Positions 10,716 through 21,694 of a DNA stretch of 64,000 nucleotides are shown piece by piece (the first letter of the stretch is position 1; each line of letters starts with the position of its first letter). Under the pieces are notes generated by a model. The model did no database searches. It worked only from the letters and a program-made list of their open reading frames with translations, and was not told the origin of the DNA. A program made the position numbers and the translations under genes. This DNA is from Phoma sp. XZ068 (Eukaryota; Ascomycota; Dothideomycetes; Pleosporales; Didymellaceae), in assembly GCA_004835665.1 (NCBI GenBank), contig RBKR01000014.1, positions 1,240,001 through 1,304,000 of the forward strand. The letters run 5' to 3'.

Positions 10716-12481
10716 ATGCTGAAGCTATTCAGTGCAGCAGCCCTACTGGGCGCAGCGTTCGCGCAGAACTCATCGGCTCTTCCGACTGTGGATCTTGGAT
10801 ATGAAATATACCAAGCTGCGAACTTCAATGTAGGTTGATACTTTGTGTAATGGAGGCTAGTATGCTCATACATATAGAACACTGGTGGCTTCTACAATTT
10901 CTCAAACATCAGATATGCAGCACCACCCGTTGGCGACCTGAGGTTCGCTCCTCCACAAGCGCCTGCAGAGAACAGGTCTTCGATCAACACTGGTACCCTC
11001 AACAGGATTTGTCCCCAGGCAGGTCCAGCATGGACACCTCAGGCCTCTCAGTTCCTGACAAGCATTGTTCTCGGTGTTCCTTACAACACCAGCACCAACT
11101 ACGTGCCACCGGGTGCAAACTCGAGCAGCCTGGTCCCAGCAGCGGACCCTCGCGAGTCCGAGGATTGCCTCTTCCTGGACGTCTTCGTGCCTGAGGATGT
11201 TTTGGCCAAGGCAGGCAAAGGCTACGGTGCTCCGGTTCTCGTGTGGATTTATGGTGGTGGTTACACAGGTATGTCAAGTTCCATCAAGGATCATGAGTAA
11301 TGGTAACTGATAACAACCTAGGTGGCAACAAAAACAACAATCCTGCTGGACTCATCGCTGCCTCTGGCAACTCCTCAAACGGCGACGTGATCTACGTATC
11401 CTTGAACTATCGCCTTGGTGCATTTGGATGGCAAGCCGGGCCATCGTTCCAGGCCGAGGGAGGAACAGCCAATGTCGGCCTCTACGACCAGCGCTTCGCT
11501 CTAGAATGGATTCAGAAGTACATCCATCTGTTCGGAGGCGATAAGAACCGCGTTACCGTCTTCGGCGAATCTGCTGGTGGCGGCAGCATCATGCACCAGA
11601 TTACAGCGTACGGAGGACTTAAGGGCAAGGCGCCCTTCCAGCAGGCGATCCCCCAGAGTCCTGGATGGCAGCTCGTGCAGTCTAACGTCCAGTTGGAAGA
11701 CACTTACCGCAAGTTCCTCAACCTCACAAACGCCACATCACTTGCTGAGCTCCGCGCTCTGCCCTACGAGACAATCAGGCGCGCCAACGCTCAGCAAGTC
11801 GCCTACGACACTGCCTGGGGTCAGTTTGCGTACGGACCCACGGTCGATGGTAACTTTGTTCCCCAACAACCTGGACAGCTCCTTGCCCAAGGCCGATTCG
11901 ATAAAGATGTAAACGTAATGGTCGGTCACAACGCAAATGAGGGACCTCTTTTCACAGCTCCTTTCATTCAGTCGGACGCTGCGCTTCGCAGACAACTGAA
12001 CACTGCATACCCGCACATGCCCAACTCTTCGGTTGATCACATCACCAACGTGCTCTACCCGGCCGTCTTCGATGGCTCGTACCCATACACCACCCAGTAT
12101 GCGCGAGCTGCTCTGATCATCAGCGAGGGTGTCTTCACCTGCAACACCTACTACCTGTCCAAGGCCTACAATAACGAGACCTACTCATACCTGTTTGCCG
12201 TGCCGCCCGCCTTCCACGGTTTCGATATAGCCTACACCTTCTATACCGGTGGTGCTACTAGCCTTGCCGGCGTGGCAAACCGAACCGTCGCAATTGCGAT
12301 GCAGGAGTTTATCACGAGCTTCGCGGAGGAGGGTGCGCCTGAGGCTCCTGGCATCCCCAAGTTCGACATGTACGGAGAGAACGCGAGCGTGCTGAGGCTG
12401 AACATCACTGGCATTGACGAGATTCGCGATTCGAATGCGAATGCGCGCTGCGACTGGTGGCAGTTGGCTTTGGTCTCGTAG
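10716..12481 (+). CDS. Secreted type-B carboxylesterase/lipase
   Basis: Alpha/beta-hydrolase of the carboxylesterase family, likely secreted and acting on esters or lipids. Exons are 10716-10829, 10878-11268 and 11322-12481 (introns 48 and 53 nt); the product is 554 aa. Residues 1-16 (MLKLFSAAALLGAAFA) form a signal peptide with an AFA|Q cleavage site. Family motifs are IRYAAPPVGDLRF, the disulfide-loop motif ESEDCLFLDVFVP, the oxyanion turn IYGGGYTGG, and the nucleophile elbow GESAGG with Ser252. A Glu in ANEGPLF and the His of FHGFDIAYTF complete the expected triad. Several N-x-S/T sites fit a glycoprotein. The length is normal for the family. The exact substrate cannot be told. Confidence 0.93.
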
Positions 12482-13031
12482 GTGGTTGAATTGTAGCTTG
12501 GTAGATGACTCCGACGCCGGAATGACATGACCATAGATATCTAATGTAATGAGTGTATGACTTTTTGAGTTGTCAAAGCTGGGTATGTGAACCCGATTTT
12601 GCAGTTCAGATGTGAGGCTCACAGTCCAGTTCTACGAACCTTTTTGGAAAGGACTACTACAGACGTGTGTCTCTGCTGCAGGAACCGTCTAACATTTATG
12701 AAAGGCCTCTACTTTTGAGTTTCGACATTCAAGGCTTCAGCGATGACCTCAATCCGATTTTCTTGCATATGCAAACTCTCGAAAGCTCGACATCGCGATC
12801 CAGAGCTCCACTTTGTGTGGGTCTAACCTAATTCAGACAGCTATGCAACGCATCATCAGTACGTCATATGGCATTGCACCTGCCACACGCCATAGCTCCA
12901 GTGCCTTTATAAAGCTCCTGACGGGCTTCTGCAAATTCCCATCATCCAACACTTTCAACTGCAATTGCCATCGACTCGATCAACTTCACATCTTCCACCA
13001 CCAAACAACATCAACCACACCACACATCACC
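12482..13031. other. Intergenic region carboxylesterase / LEA-like gene
   Basis: This 550-bp stretch contains the esterase 3' UTR, then the promoter and a C/A-rich leader of the next gene. No other gene was found. Confidence 0.4.
12906..12914 (+). promoter_or_regulatory. TATA-like element of the LEA-like gene
   Basis: TTTATAAAG lies ~118 nt upstream of the ATG at 13032 and is followed by a CA-rich leader. This spacing suits a fungal TATA promoter with a short 5' UTR, the type used by inducible genes. It is inferred from sequence only. Confidence 0.4.
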
Positions 13032-13474
13032 ATGTTCCGCTCCCAGATCGCCCGCCAGGCTCGCCTGTTCTCCACCACCCCCGTCGCCCGCAAGAGCCCC
13101 GTCGAGACTATCAAGCAAGCTGCCAAGGCCGTCGACAGGACAATCTCTGGTGCCGCCGTGAAGGGCATCGAGAAGGGTGGTAAGTAATCGCGTCCCAGCT
13201 GGTATCCAAACCTCGTTGATGCAATTGCTCCATGCCACCGACACCAAGCATGAACATCACTTGGTCTACATACCGATCCATCAAGAACATGCTAACAATA
13301 ATAACAGAGCAAGTCGCCGAGGCCGTCAAGGAAGCCACCCCCAACACCACAGCCGAGGCGAAGGGCCAAGCCAACGAGGCTCTCGGCCAGGCCAAGGGCA
13401 AGGCTGCTGAGCTCCAGGGCGAGGCTAGCAAGAAGGCCGGTCAGGCCGAGCGCGAGATCAACAAGAAGTTGTAA
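13032..13474 (+). CDS. Small LEA-like protein, probably mitochondrial
   Basis: Exons are 13032-13179 and 13308-13474 with a 128-nt intron (branch point GCTAAC at 13291); the product is 104 aa. The N-terminus MFRSQIARQARLFSTTPVAR is basic and Ser/Thr-rich with no acids, a classic mitochondrial presequence. The mature part is Ala/Lys/Glu/Gln-rich with 11-residue-like periodicity (EAKGQANEALGQAKGKAAEL, EASKKAGQAEREINKK). It resembles group-3 LEA stress proteins that are unfolded in solution and form amphipathic helices on drying. A role in desiccation or stress protection of mitochondria is inferred. A coiled-coil assembly factor remains possible. A TATA-like element lies upstream. Confidence 0.8.
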
Positions 13475-13841
13475 AAAGCTTGCATTGGTTGGGACGCATG
13501 ATAAAACTTAATACGCGACACTTTATACCTTGGGTATGATGCACTTCTAAAGCATCGCCCTTGTACGAATAGCTACGGCATTACGAATTTTAAACAATTT
13601 CCTACCTGAATATATACACCTGCTTGCCGTTGTGATAATCACGTTCAATATTTTGTCATCAACGATTGTGCCTTCGAACTGTGATTGCGGGTGAGCAATC
13701 ATCCTGAGTTTAAAAAGGGGGGAAAAGCCTGATGCTGCACTCAACCCATGCAAAAGAAAAGTATCGTCTGACGCAACGAGTGGTCACGACGAACTGACTG
13801 GAATACAACTCCATATAGAATGCGAAAACAAAAAGATCAGC
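13475..13841. other. Intergenic region before tRNA-Ser
   Basis: An A/T-rich 3' flank of the LEA-like gene; no ORF or repeat of note. Confidence 0.35.
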
Positions 13842-13939
13842 GACAGCGGCAGGATTCGAACCTGCGCGGCCGAAGCCATATGATATCTAGTTGATGAACT
13901 CGTTCGAGTCATACCCATTAACCACTCTGGCACGCTGTC
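13842..13939 (-). tRNA. tRNA-Ser(CGA) with intron
   Basis: Read on the minus strand, a perfect 7-bp acceptor stem (GACAGCG/CGCTGTC) encloses AGTGGTTAA in the D-loop and a long type-II variable arm (GGCTTCGGCC). The T-arm is GCAGG-TTCGAAT-CCTGC. The anticodon stem TATGA/TCATA frames the loop CTCGAA, giving anticodon CGA (codon UCG). An intron of about 18 nt follows position 37, the canonical site and the same place as in yeast tRNA-Ser(CGA). No CCA is encoded, as usual for eukaryotes. The tRNA is 98 nt before splicing. Confidence 0.93.
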
Positions 13940-14371
13940 ATTGTGCTGATTGATGAAAGTTGAGCAGGTTGTTAAATATTTAATCTCAAAATTAATTCAT
14001 CTCCATCCAACCGGTTGTCGGATACTAACCATTGGCCCTTAATACCCACGCTAGCCTTCGAAATGCAAGGGAACGAGACTTTAGCGCACCTTTCCGAATG
14101 TGTCATGAATGTTGAGGAGCGGCTACGAACCTTGCACGGACCGGTGGCATCAAAAGGCGATCCGAAGTTGTGGGGCGAGTGTCCGTTAGCGGTTCACCAA
14201 TCATAGGCGTATGCAGGTCCGCTCTCCCCAGAGCTATCGCCGCGTGAGCCTCACCGCGGAGCGCGACAGCTGTAACCATGGTAGCGCTCTGAGGCAACTT
14301 CCCTGAGGTCGCACGCATGCATACCGTCATGTGAATAAACACTCAACCGCACACCCATACTTACTTCCAGC
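13940..14371. other. Intergenic region tRNA-Ser / UBP8
   Basis: 432 bp holding the tRNA 5' flank and the UBP8 upstream region. No other gene is supported. Confidence 0.35.
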
Positions 14372-16172
14372 ATGGACGCAGCGGCTGGCTCCAAGGCGGC
14401 CTCACTGGCCGCGGCCAAGGTGATCAAGAATGCGAAAGGCAATATCGTGCCGAGCAGCCAAATGGCGCATATTGTGTACGGCTGTGGTAGGTGTTTCGAG
14501 GCTTGCGACGAGGTTCCGCTAACTGTGGCGTACAGAACACATGGGCGAGATGTTCGCGAATGCGCGCAAGCAGACACTCCAGCACTACCGATCGATCCTC
14601 CAGCTCATACACGATAAACCGAGTATAATAGCGCAGACATATGTCGACTCCGAAACGCAACCTGTCGTCTCCCTCCGCCCGCTCTACCTTTGCCTACAAT
14701 GTCCCAGTATCATGACCGACGAGCAACGAGACCAGCATTTCGAGACGAAGAACCACTGCTTCTGTGGGTTGCAATTGGATACGTACATTGGGAACTTTGG
14801 CTGATGAGATACAGCGGTGGAGTCTCGAGACGGGAACGTCTACTGTGGAAACTGCCAGGACTTCATCTACGATCCTGAGCTGGAGATGAGGAGGCTGTTG
14901 AAAGGTAGGGGTGCACATAGGGCTGACCGATCGTGGCTGTCCTGCTGACAATCTACAGGCAAGAAACGAAAGTTCGAAGATACCCTCACCGTCGACGACG
15001 ACAAGCTCATTGTCACCAACTCTACGTTCCTGCCCTGCCGAGCGACTGGCCTGCGCGGACTCTATAACATGGGGCAGACATGCTTCATGAGCGTCATATT
15101 ACAGAGCATCGTACACAACCCTTTCATACGGAACTTCTTCCTCTCGGAAGGACATAAGACGGCCGACTGTGAGAAGGAGTCGTGCGTGAGCTGTGCACTG
15201 GACGAGATGATCGTCGAATTCCACTCAGCCGAGAAGACTGAAGGGTACGGCGCAGTTGGCATGCTCATGGGCAGCTGGCTGGCAGGCGAGGTAAGTCACC
15301 ACGACGGAACTTTGATCAGCGCGAAGCTAACAGACATGCTAAGGCGCTCGCCGGATACCAGCAACAGGACGCTCACGAATACATGCAATTCTTCCTGAAC
15401 ACCTTACATCTGACGAATGGCGGCACAGCAGACTCTGAAGACTGCAAATGCGTCGTTCACCAAACGTTCTATGGGAAGCTCTCAAGTACCGTCACCTGCG
15501 ACAAATGCCACAACACGACGACCGCCCTCGACCCATACATGGATCTTAGCCTGGACATTCGGAACCAGGCCAAGAAGCGCAAAATGAACGCTGAAAAAGG
15601 CGAAGATGCGGCGCTGGATCTGCGAGATTGTCTCGAGCGCTTTACAGCTAAGGAGAAGCTGGAGTCAGGTCAGTACACGTGTAGAAATTGCGACAGCCCC
15701 CAGAATGCTATCAAGCAGCTAAGCATCAAGCGACTGCCGCCAGTCCTATCGATTCATCTCAAGGTATGCCTTCTTCTCTGTTTACCGGCCTCAAGCCGCT
15801 AATCTGTCTCAGCGATTCGAGCACTCGAAAGCGCAGTCCTCCAAGATCGAAACAAAAGTCAAATTCCCTATGAAGTTAGATCTCTACCCCTACACCACCC
15901 AACAAAAGGAGCAAGCCAAAGCTGTGAAAGCCTCGGGCACTCCGAATACAAATTACAACATGAACACGCCGGCCAACAGCCTCACATACGAACTGTCATC
16001 GGTCATAGTGCACAAGGGCAAGATTGACTCCGGTCACTATGTCAGCTATTCAAGAGAAGGAAACGATTGGTTTGCGTTTGATGACAGCAAGGTTGTGCTT
16101 GCCAATGAGGCTGAGGTGCTCAACGCTGAGGCATATATCGTGACTTACATGGTCAGCTCACTGGATGTATAA
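14372..16172 (+). CDS. UBP8: SAGA-associated ubiquitin C-terminal hydrolase Ubp8 (USP22-like)
   Basis: Deubiquitinase of the SAGA co-activator; it removes ubiquitin from histone H2B during transcription. Six exons: 14372-14486, 14536-14763, 14815-14904, 14959-15290, 15344-15763 and 15813-16172; the product is 514 aa. The N-terminal ZnF-UBP begins at YGCEHM (Cys38) and includes CLQCP and VYCGNCQDFIYDP; in Ubp8 this domain docks to Sgf11/Sus1. The USP Cys box is LYNMGQTCFMSVILQ with Cys186, followed by QQDAHEYMQFFL, zinc ligands CDKCH and CRNCD, and a His box SGHYVSYS with His470. The fourth intron uses an AAG acceptor; the nearby CAG would give an immediate stop. It converges with the desaturase gene. 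Confidence 0.94.
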
Positions 16173-16542
16173 GCAAGGGGTCTGTATGCATGGTGTATGA
16201 GTGGGTCATGATTGAAACGGGCGAGTTATGAGTGTAATTGGAGCAGTTGGAAGTGGTCTTGAGAGCACTTGTTGGGAATCCTGCGCAGTTTTGCATTCTT
16301 GGCGTTTAAAGGCCGGCATTGACATCCAGTTGTGGACATACCCATCCTGCCATGGTGGTAGAGTAGTAACTTGCCTAAAAGAATTCGAGGCCGATAGAAG
16401 AGCATACATCTATGGCTACTGAGACACAAAGCATCACTCCAAATTCATCTGATCTGTCGGCTGAGGGAAGAGAGAGTGCAGACCCGCGTTGTTTAATGTC
16501 TAATATTCGGGAGGCAGACCTACGTCTAAACTCATCTACTCA
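16173..16542. other. Convergent intergenic region UBP8 / OLE1
   Basis: 370 bp between two stop codons, consistent with two 3' UTRs. Nothing else was recognised. Confidence 0.4.
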
Positions 16543-17946
16543 CTACGCAGCAATAGCTGCTGCGACTGGAGCGCCCGCCCGGGTGATCTGCTCGCCGGCT
16601 CTCGATACGCTGACACCCTTCGTATCCTTCTCCAATCTAGCCCACTCGGTCTTCCATATCTCGACCTCCTGCCCTCCTCGCAAAATGCCAACTCGCATCG
16701 TCGATAGCAGATTGTGCGCCGCGTTACTGTGCTCATAAACGCCTCCATTGAAGAGCGCGGTAGCATCCTTGCCAATCGCACTCGCAATCAGTGCCTTGCC
16801 GCCAGGATGATCAACAATGAAGCCGTCAACGTCATGTATCACACCAGCAACAGCCACCAGCTTCGCACCCTCAGCACATCTCGCCTTGAAATCATCCCAG
16901 GCCACAACCGGAAGCTGTGCCAGCGGCACTCCCCAGTCGAGCTTCGACCGCTTCCGATCCAGCGCCTTCTGCTGCTGCTGCAACCTCCCCTTCTCAATCT
17001 CATTCTCTCTGAACGTCTTCAAATCGTACGCCATCGGGCCAAATAAGAAGGGGATGCGCATCTTCGAAAAGAGGAAAATGAGCCACTTGGTCGGATCGTA
17101 CTGGTACCAGATAATCGCATTGCGGTAGTCACTCGGGAACTCGTGGTGGAAGTTGTGATAACCTTCGCCCATCGTAACCAGCGCGGTCAACACATGGTCC
17201 CTGGGACTGCGGCGGTCATCAAACGGCTGCTCGCCGATCCAATGCGCAAGGCTGTTCACGCAGAACGTAGCTTGCTGCACGAAACACGCGCGAATGATAC
17301 CCGCGTACACAAGGCCGCCCCACCAGTCTCCCCAGCCCAGGCCGGCGACGAGCATGGGGAATACCCAGGCAGTGAAGAGGAGGCATTTGCCGTAGTGCTT
17401 GTGCTGCCAGACTACGACCCAGTCGGCGTCGAGGTCGGACACGTCAGTGCGGCCTTTGACTTTGGGGTCGTTGTTCAGCACCATCCATCCGATGTGGGAG
17501 AAGATGAGGCCGCGCATGACGGAGTAGGGGTCCTTCATTGTATCTGTCCAGCGGTGGTGGGCGCGGTGATTTGCGCTCCACCACCGGATGCTTCCTTGGA
17601 TTGCGCCAGCGCCCGCGAAGGCGAGGAATAAGCGCATCGGGAGACGCGCGGAGTAGCAGCGATGTGACCATAGTCTGTGATAACCTCCGGTGATGCCGAA
17701 TGCGGTGAAGAAGTAGTACAGGATGCTCAAGAGGAGAGTTGGGCGGCGGAGGGGCGTGCTTTTCGCAAGGTAGAGGCCAGAGAGAGGAATAAGCACTACG
17801 AGGGTCGTGTTGAGCCAGTTAATCTTTTTGTACCAGTTGCGGAAGGTCACATCCTGGTATTGGATGTGTTGTGCCTTCTGGGCTGTTGTAGCCACAGGTG
17901 CAGTCGCAGGCGCGAACAAGCCAGGCCTAGGAGCGGGCTCTGCCAT
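16543..17946 (-). CDS. OLE1: Acyl-CoA delta-9 desaturase with C-terminal cytochrome b5
   Basis: ER membrane enzyme that converts palmitoyl- and stearoyl-CoA to their delta-9 monounsaturated forms. It is a single-exon gene of 467 aa. Hydrophobic segments at about 45-62 and 70-88 precede the first His box GYHRLWSH (His90, His95). The second box is NHRAHHRW and the third GYHNFHH, together giving the di-iron ligands. The C-terminal ~110 residues form a fused cytochrome b5 with heme ligands in DHPGGKAL and [11 protein letters not shown]. The fusion is the normal fungal Ole1 architecture and supplies electrons in cis. The length is slightly under the yeast protein. A good TATA element lies ~70 bp upstream. 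Confidence 0.96.
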   Translation of the reverse strand: MAEPAPRPGLFAPATAPVATTAQKAQHIQYQDVTFRNWYKKINWLNTTLVVLIPLSGLYLAKSTPLRRPTLLLSILYYFFTAFGITGGYHRLWSHRCYSARLPMRLFLAFAGAGAIQGSIRWWSANHRAHHRWTDTMKDPYSVMRGLIFSHIGWMVLNNDPKVKGRTDVSDLDADWVVVWQHKHYGKCLLFTAWVFPMLVAGLGWGDWWGGLVYAGIIRACFVQQATFCVNSLAHWIGEQPFDDRRSPRDHVLTALVTMGEGYHNFHHEFPSDYRNAIIWYQYDPTKWLIFLFSKMRIPFLFGPMAYDLKTFRENEIEKGRLQQQQKALDRKRSKLDWGVPLAQLPVVAWDDFKARCAEGAKLVAVAGVIHDVDGFIVDHPGGKALIASAIGKDATALFNGGVYEHSNAAHNLLSTMRVGILRGGQEVEIWKTEWARLEKDTKGVSVSRAGEQITRAGAPVAAAIAA

Positions 17947-18589
17947 CGTGAATGAGATCCTTTGAAATTCGAAGTAAGACAGTACGAAATAGTTACTCCG
18001 GTGGGGGCCGGGGACTTATATATGCACCGTACAAGGCGAGACGTCGGACAGTTGTACCGGCACGTTACGGAGTGGATGGAATGTGGGCGCCATCTTCAGC
18101 CCAACAAACGGATAATCGCAAACGCGCATACATCCTACCAACGGGGTTGGTTCAGTAATCGTACACCGATATCAATTCGCTGATCGTGCAGTGGTGGAGT
18201 GAGATCCGTCAACTTGATGATACATTAACTGCTACTTTGGTGTCCACTAAAGTGAGCCTAACGATAATGGGACATAGTCGCGAGCGCGCTGGCCAGGCTT
18301 CAGGCCACTATCCTGTCGCAATTCCTTCAACAGTCTCCAGAAATTCGCGACGGTGGCCTTCTTTGATGCTGGCTTGCGAGTTGCGAGATGCGAGCATGAA
18401 AGCTAGGCTGACACGTGGAGAAAACAACGCGCTTGTGTTTGGGTGACGTCCACCTCATTTGAGCTACTCCGATCGCGTCACCCCATGCAGTGCCGATTGC
18501 GAATCACACATCTCTCAGAGAAACGAGACAAGCGAAGAAGTCGCGAACACATAAGCGATGAGACTCTCCAAGTAAGGTATATCTCAGGA
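17947..18589. promoter_or_regulatory. OLE1 upstream region / 3' flank of RING-BTB gene
   Basis: 643 bp between the desaturase ATG and the stop codon of the next minus-strand gene. Apart from the TATA box listed separately I identify no known operator; desaturase promoters are usually lipid-responsive, but no specific site is claimed. Confidence 0.4.
18015..18022 (-). promoter_or_regulatory. TATA box of OLE1
   Basis: TATATAAG on the minus strand is centred ~72 bp upstream of the desaturase ATG. Perfect consensus and position support a regulated, TATA-containing promoter. Confidence 0.55.
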
Positions 18590-19366
18590 CTAGTCGTCTC
18601 CGACTTCGTCTTCAACCTCACTATGACCTTCGGCTGCCAACCTAGTCCAAACGTTATGTCCCTCCGCTGGTGGCTTGCTCCTCTCCACGAAAGACTGCGC
18701 CATATCGATAAGGAATAAATGTGAGACGTTCCCTGCCCTGAGCGATTCCATAGATCCAGTGAGAGCGTACAGGCCAACAAGGAACCGCCGAAGTGCACAT
18801 GGGTTGTGAGTGTTCTTGTACGCGAAATCGACGGCATCGTATCCAAGACCCTCCTCCACAGCAATCTCGACAATCTCGCTACGCACATCAAGGACGAATT
18901 CGTTGTCTCCGAGCGTTTCGCCTACAAGATGTGCCTTTAGCATGCGAATGTAGCGAGCCTCGATTGTCTTATCCGCGTTGTACTTGGGGACCTGCTGCGA
19001 GTACAGCCATTGGATATAGACTTCGAAGCCGTCCGGGTCCAGCTCATCGAGTGTGGAGGTGTTCATCTTGGGCGGCTTCTTCCAAACCGCGTGGCAGGAT
19101 GGGCAGTGAGGTTCTCCGGCCTGTAGCCATTGATCCATACACTCCGTGTGGAAATTCCGGCCACAGGTCTGGCAGAAGATCGTATCTGCAGCGACCAGCT
19201 CGTCGAGACAGAACGCACACTCTCCATCAATATCCTTGCGCACCTCCTGGAACCGATTCTTGAAGTAAGTCGAGCGCACGCGCAACAGGTCTTCGTGCGC
19301 TAAGAACTTGCGGTTGCGCGGTCCGACGAGCAATTGGACAAAGCTGCCGCCAAACCTCCCATGCAG
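18590..19366 (-). CDS. BTB/POZ protein with RING finger inserted in the BTB domain
   Basis: The frame is open from a CCTAACAG acceptor at 19366 to the stop at 18590 (258 codons); the first internal Met is at 19333. Residues before that Met (GGSFVQL) and after it (LLVGPRNRKFLAHEDLLRVR) give the first strands and helix of a BTB fold. A zinc RING follows directly, at C39, C42, C54, C57, H62, C65, C77 and C80 counted from Met 19333 (CAFC, CQTC, FHTEC, CPSC). The BTB then resumes with LDPDGFEVYIQWLYSQQVPKY and a helical C-terminus. A role as an E3 ligase/Cul3-type adaptor is inferred. The first exon is uncertain: one in-phase candidate ends at 19629 before GTGAGG, with Met at 19677 or 19889. Confidence 0.8.
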   Translation of the reverse strand: MHGRFGGSFVQLLVGPRNRKFLAHEDLLRVRSTYFKNRFQEVRKDIDGECAFCLDELVAADTIFCQTCGRNFHTECMDQWLQAGEPHCPSCHAVWKKPPKMNTSTLDELDPDGFEVYIQWLYSQQVPKYNADKTIEARYIRMLKAHLVGETLGDNEFVLDVRSEIVEIAVEEGLGYDAVDFAYKNTHNPCALRRFLVGLYALTGSMESLRAGNVSHLFLIDMAQSFVERSKPPAEGHNVWTRLAAEGHSEVEDEVGDD

Positions 19367-19889
19367 CTGTTAGGAGGTGTACAGAGGTGTAAGAGTGGAT
19401 CGTCCGCCTACAGAATTGGCTTGTGCTTCTTCGCCTTTCGTGCTATGCCGCGGCTTTTGGTTACAGCCAGCCGATGTCCATCATAATGTGTGCGAAAAGG
19501 AAATTGGTGGGAATCACTGCGTGAGGAGAAAACGTGCGGAAATAAGGGAAGGCACGGTAGGCAGTAGCAACACTCGCTTTTGCGAAGAGTGGTGAAAGTG
19601 AAACCGAGAGTGTGAAAACAAACCTCACAGCCACACGGCTACAGTGGCTACCGACAATACCACATGCGCCTTCCATAATTTGGACACGGTGAAATTTTTG
19701 CGAGCGATCTGCATGCAGGTATGTGTTATGAAGAAGCTGTCGTTCAACGAAATTGTGCGCTGATGCCATATTCTTGGAACAGTCACATCCTTCGATCGAG
19801 AGCTGAGGGCCATACAACCGTATGTTGAGAGTTCTGGCAGCAAACTGATTGACACAATCGATACAGCCCGAACATCTAACAATGGACAT

Positions 19890-20891
19890 TTTGAGCTCAA
19901 GTAAGGAAGGCAGGGAAAAGCCGCGCGAGACACCAGTCGAAAGCTCGTCAAAAACAACACATCTGTGCCAGATTGTAGTCTAGTTGCTCGATAACTATGA
20001 TGTAAAAGATTTCGATAGGTCGGTCTCTTCCAGACTGCTCCGCTATTTCTCAGGCCAATCTAAAAAGGAATATATTCGAACGTGCTCGCTTGGAACGAGG
20101 AATCCATAAGATATCCATCAGACGACATAGGAAATGATTTAAGAGTAGCGTGACCATTACGTTCCTGATTAGGGACTCTGCCTAATTCTGGTGTATAGAG
20201 GACAATCAATCCAGCCAGTGACGTTGGAATCTCCCTTGCTTCTGATCGGATCACCATCGGAGATGAGTGAATGTCTGAGTGTCAGCAATGTTTGCACTTT
20301 GCCAGGGCAGACACCATGCCTTCCTTAGATACATCGTTCTGGCCTCCAGGCTTAGCTATCAGGTACACGAATGTGTCCGAATTCTGAAAGCCATCAAGTA
20401 ATGTAACTTTGAAAAGCCAGGGCGAATATCCAAACGCGCTATTTTACCGCGGTCCTGGACATTGCAGCGGTTCGCCTCTCCATACTTGCGAACTCAACTG
20501 GAGCAGACTCCAGTTTCCTTAGTAACGAAAAAGCATAGGTCGCAGATGATCGAGGTTGCTGAAGTGGTGACGATGCTCAACGCCAGGTCAACCGCTTCAA
20601 AGCTCATAAGCGAATCACCACCCCATGTACATGCTCCTCGCCAGGAACGCACGCTAGCCTGTCACAGCCACCATTCCACGATTTGGAAGAGTTGCTGATC
20701 ACGACATTTTGCCAATAGAAACGTTCTTGGAGTACGTGGGTGTCAATCGGTTAGCCAAGCCAGGTGTGGTGGCTTAGAGTACGTCATGGCTGAATTAAGT
20801 ACCTGCGCAAGATTCGGTACTTGATCGCCATACAAGTAATCGACTTCCGGCACCGACAGCCTTCAAGTGATCGATACTTCTATCATACAAT
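19890..20891. other. 1.0-kb intergenic region RING-BTB / PEBP-like gene
   Basis: This region holds the 5' flanks of two divergent genes. A/T-richer patches near 19.98-20.1 kb contain no gene that I can support. It may also contain the missing leader of the RING-BTB gene. Confidence 0.35.
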
Positions 20892-21694
20892 ATGTTTGCT
20901 AAGACCATCTTGGCCGTTACCGCTGCGTTGGGCGTTGCGAGCGCGCAGACGGGACCAGGCTTCCCTGTACCTGCCAGCCAGAGCCTCGTTGTGAGATTCG
21001 GGAACAACACCGTTTCGCCTGCTGGAGAGCTGATTCCTCGTCCTGGTATGTTTCTATTGCATTTCTCAACGGAACTTTTTGATTAACATTACGCTTAGAA
21101 ACTGTCAATCCTCCCAACATCAGCGTCACATCTTGGCCAGCGTCGTCCGATAACTCAACTCCACCGCCTGGTGTTCTATTGATAGTAGACCTTGACGTCC
21201 CACGCAACAACACTCGAGTCCAACTTGTGCACTGGATTGCTACGAACGTGACTCTTGGACCCCGTGTCTCTACCTCGGACTCGACACCCCTTGTCATTCC
21301 CAACGCGCCCGTACCCTACCAGCAGCCATCTCCTCCCGTAGGTGATTCACCGCACTCATATAATATTGTCGTATTCCAGCAGCCCGCGAACTTCTCCATT
21401 CCTGCACAGTACAGCAACCTCACGAGCAACCGCATATTCTTCAACGTTCGCAAGTTCGTCCAAGACACTGGCCTGGGCCAGCCGCTGGCTGGTAGCTACT
21501 TTCGGGTGCAGAACTTGACTGGCACGCCTACGACAACTTACCCTCCAGCGAGGTCCCCTACGTCGACTGGTGGTGGTAATGGAAGCTCGCCAGTGCCGTT
21601 CCCTGGTGCTGCGGCAAATATGAGGTGCAATATGGCTATGTGGGTCGGTGTGTCCACCGCGCTCATTGCGGGATTTGCTGCTTTCGCCTTGTAG
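20892..21694 (+). CDS. Secreted PEBP-like protein, probably GPI-anchored
   Basis: Exons are 20892-21045 and 21099-21694 with a 53-nt intron; the product is 249 aa. The N-terminus MFAKTILAVTAALGVASAQ is a signal peptide cut at ASA|Q. The body matches the phosphatidylethanolamine-binding fold: LLIVDLDVPRNN (the DPD-like ligand strand), VHWIATNV, PVGDSPHSYNIVVFQQP, then FNVRKFVQDTGL. The GxHxY-type motif appears as SPHSY. The tail is Thr/Pro/Ser-rich, then small residues (GAAANM) and a hydrophobic end (GVSTALIAGFAAFAL), as expected for a GPI signal. Multiple N-glycosylation sites fit a cell-wall or surface location. Its ligand is unknown. Confidence 0.87.
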
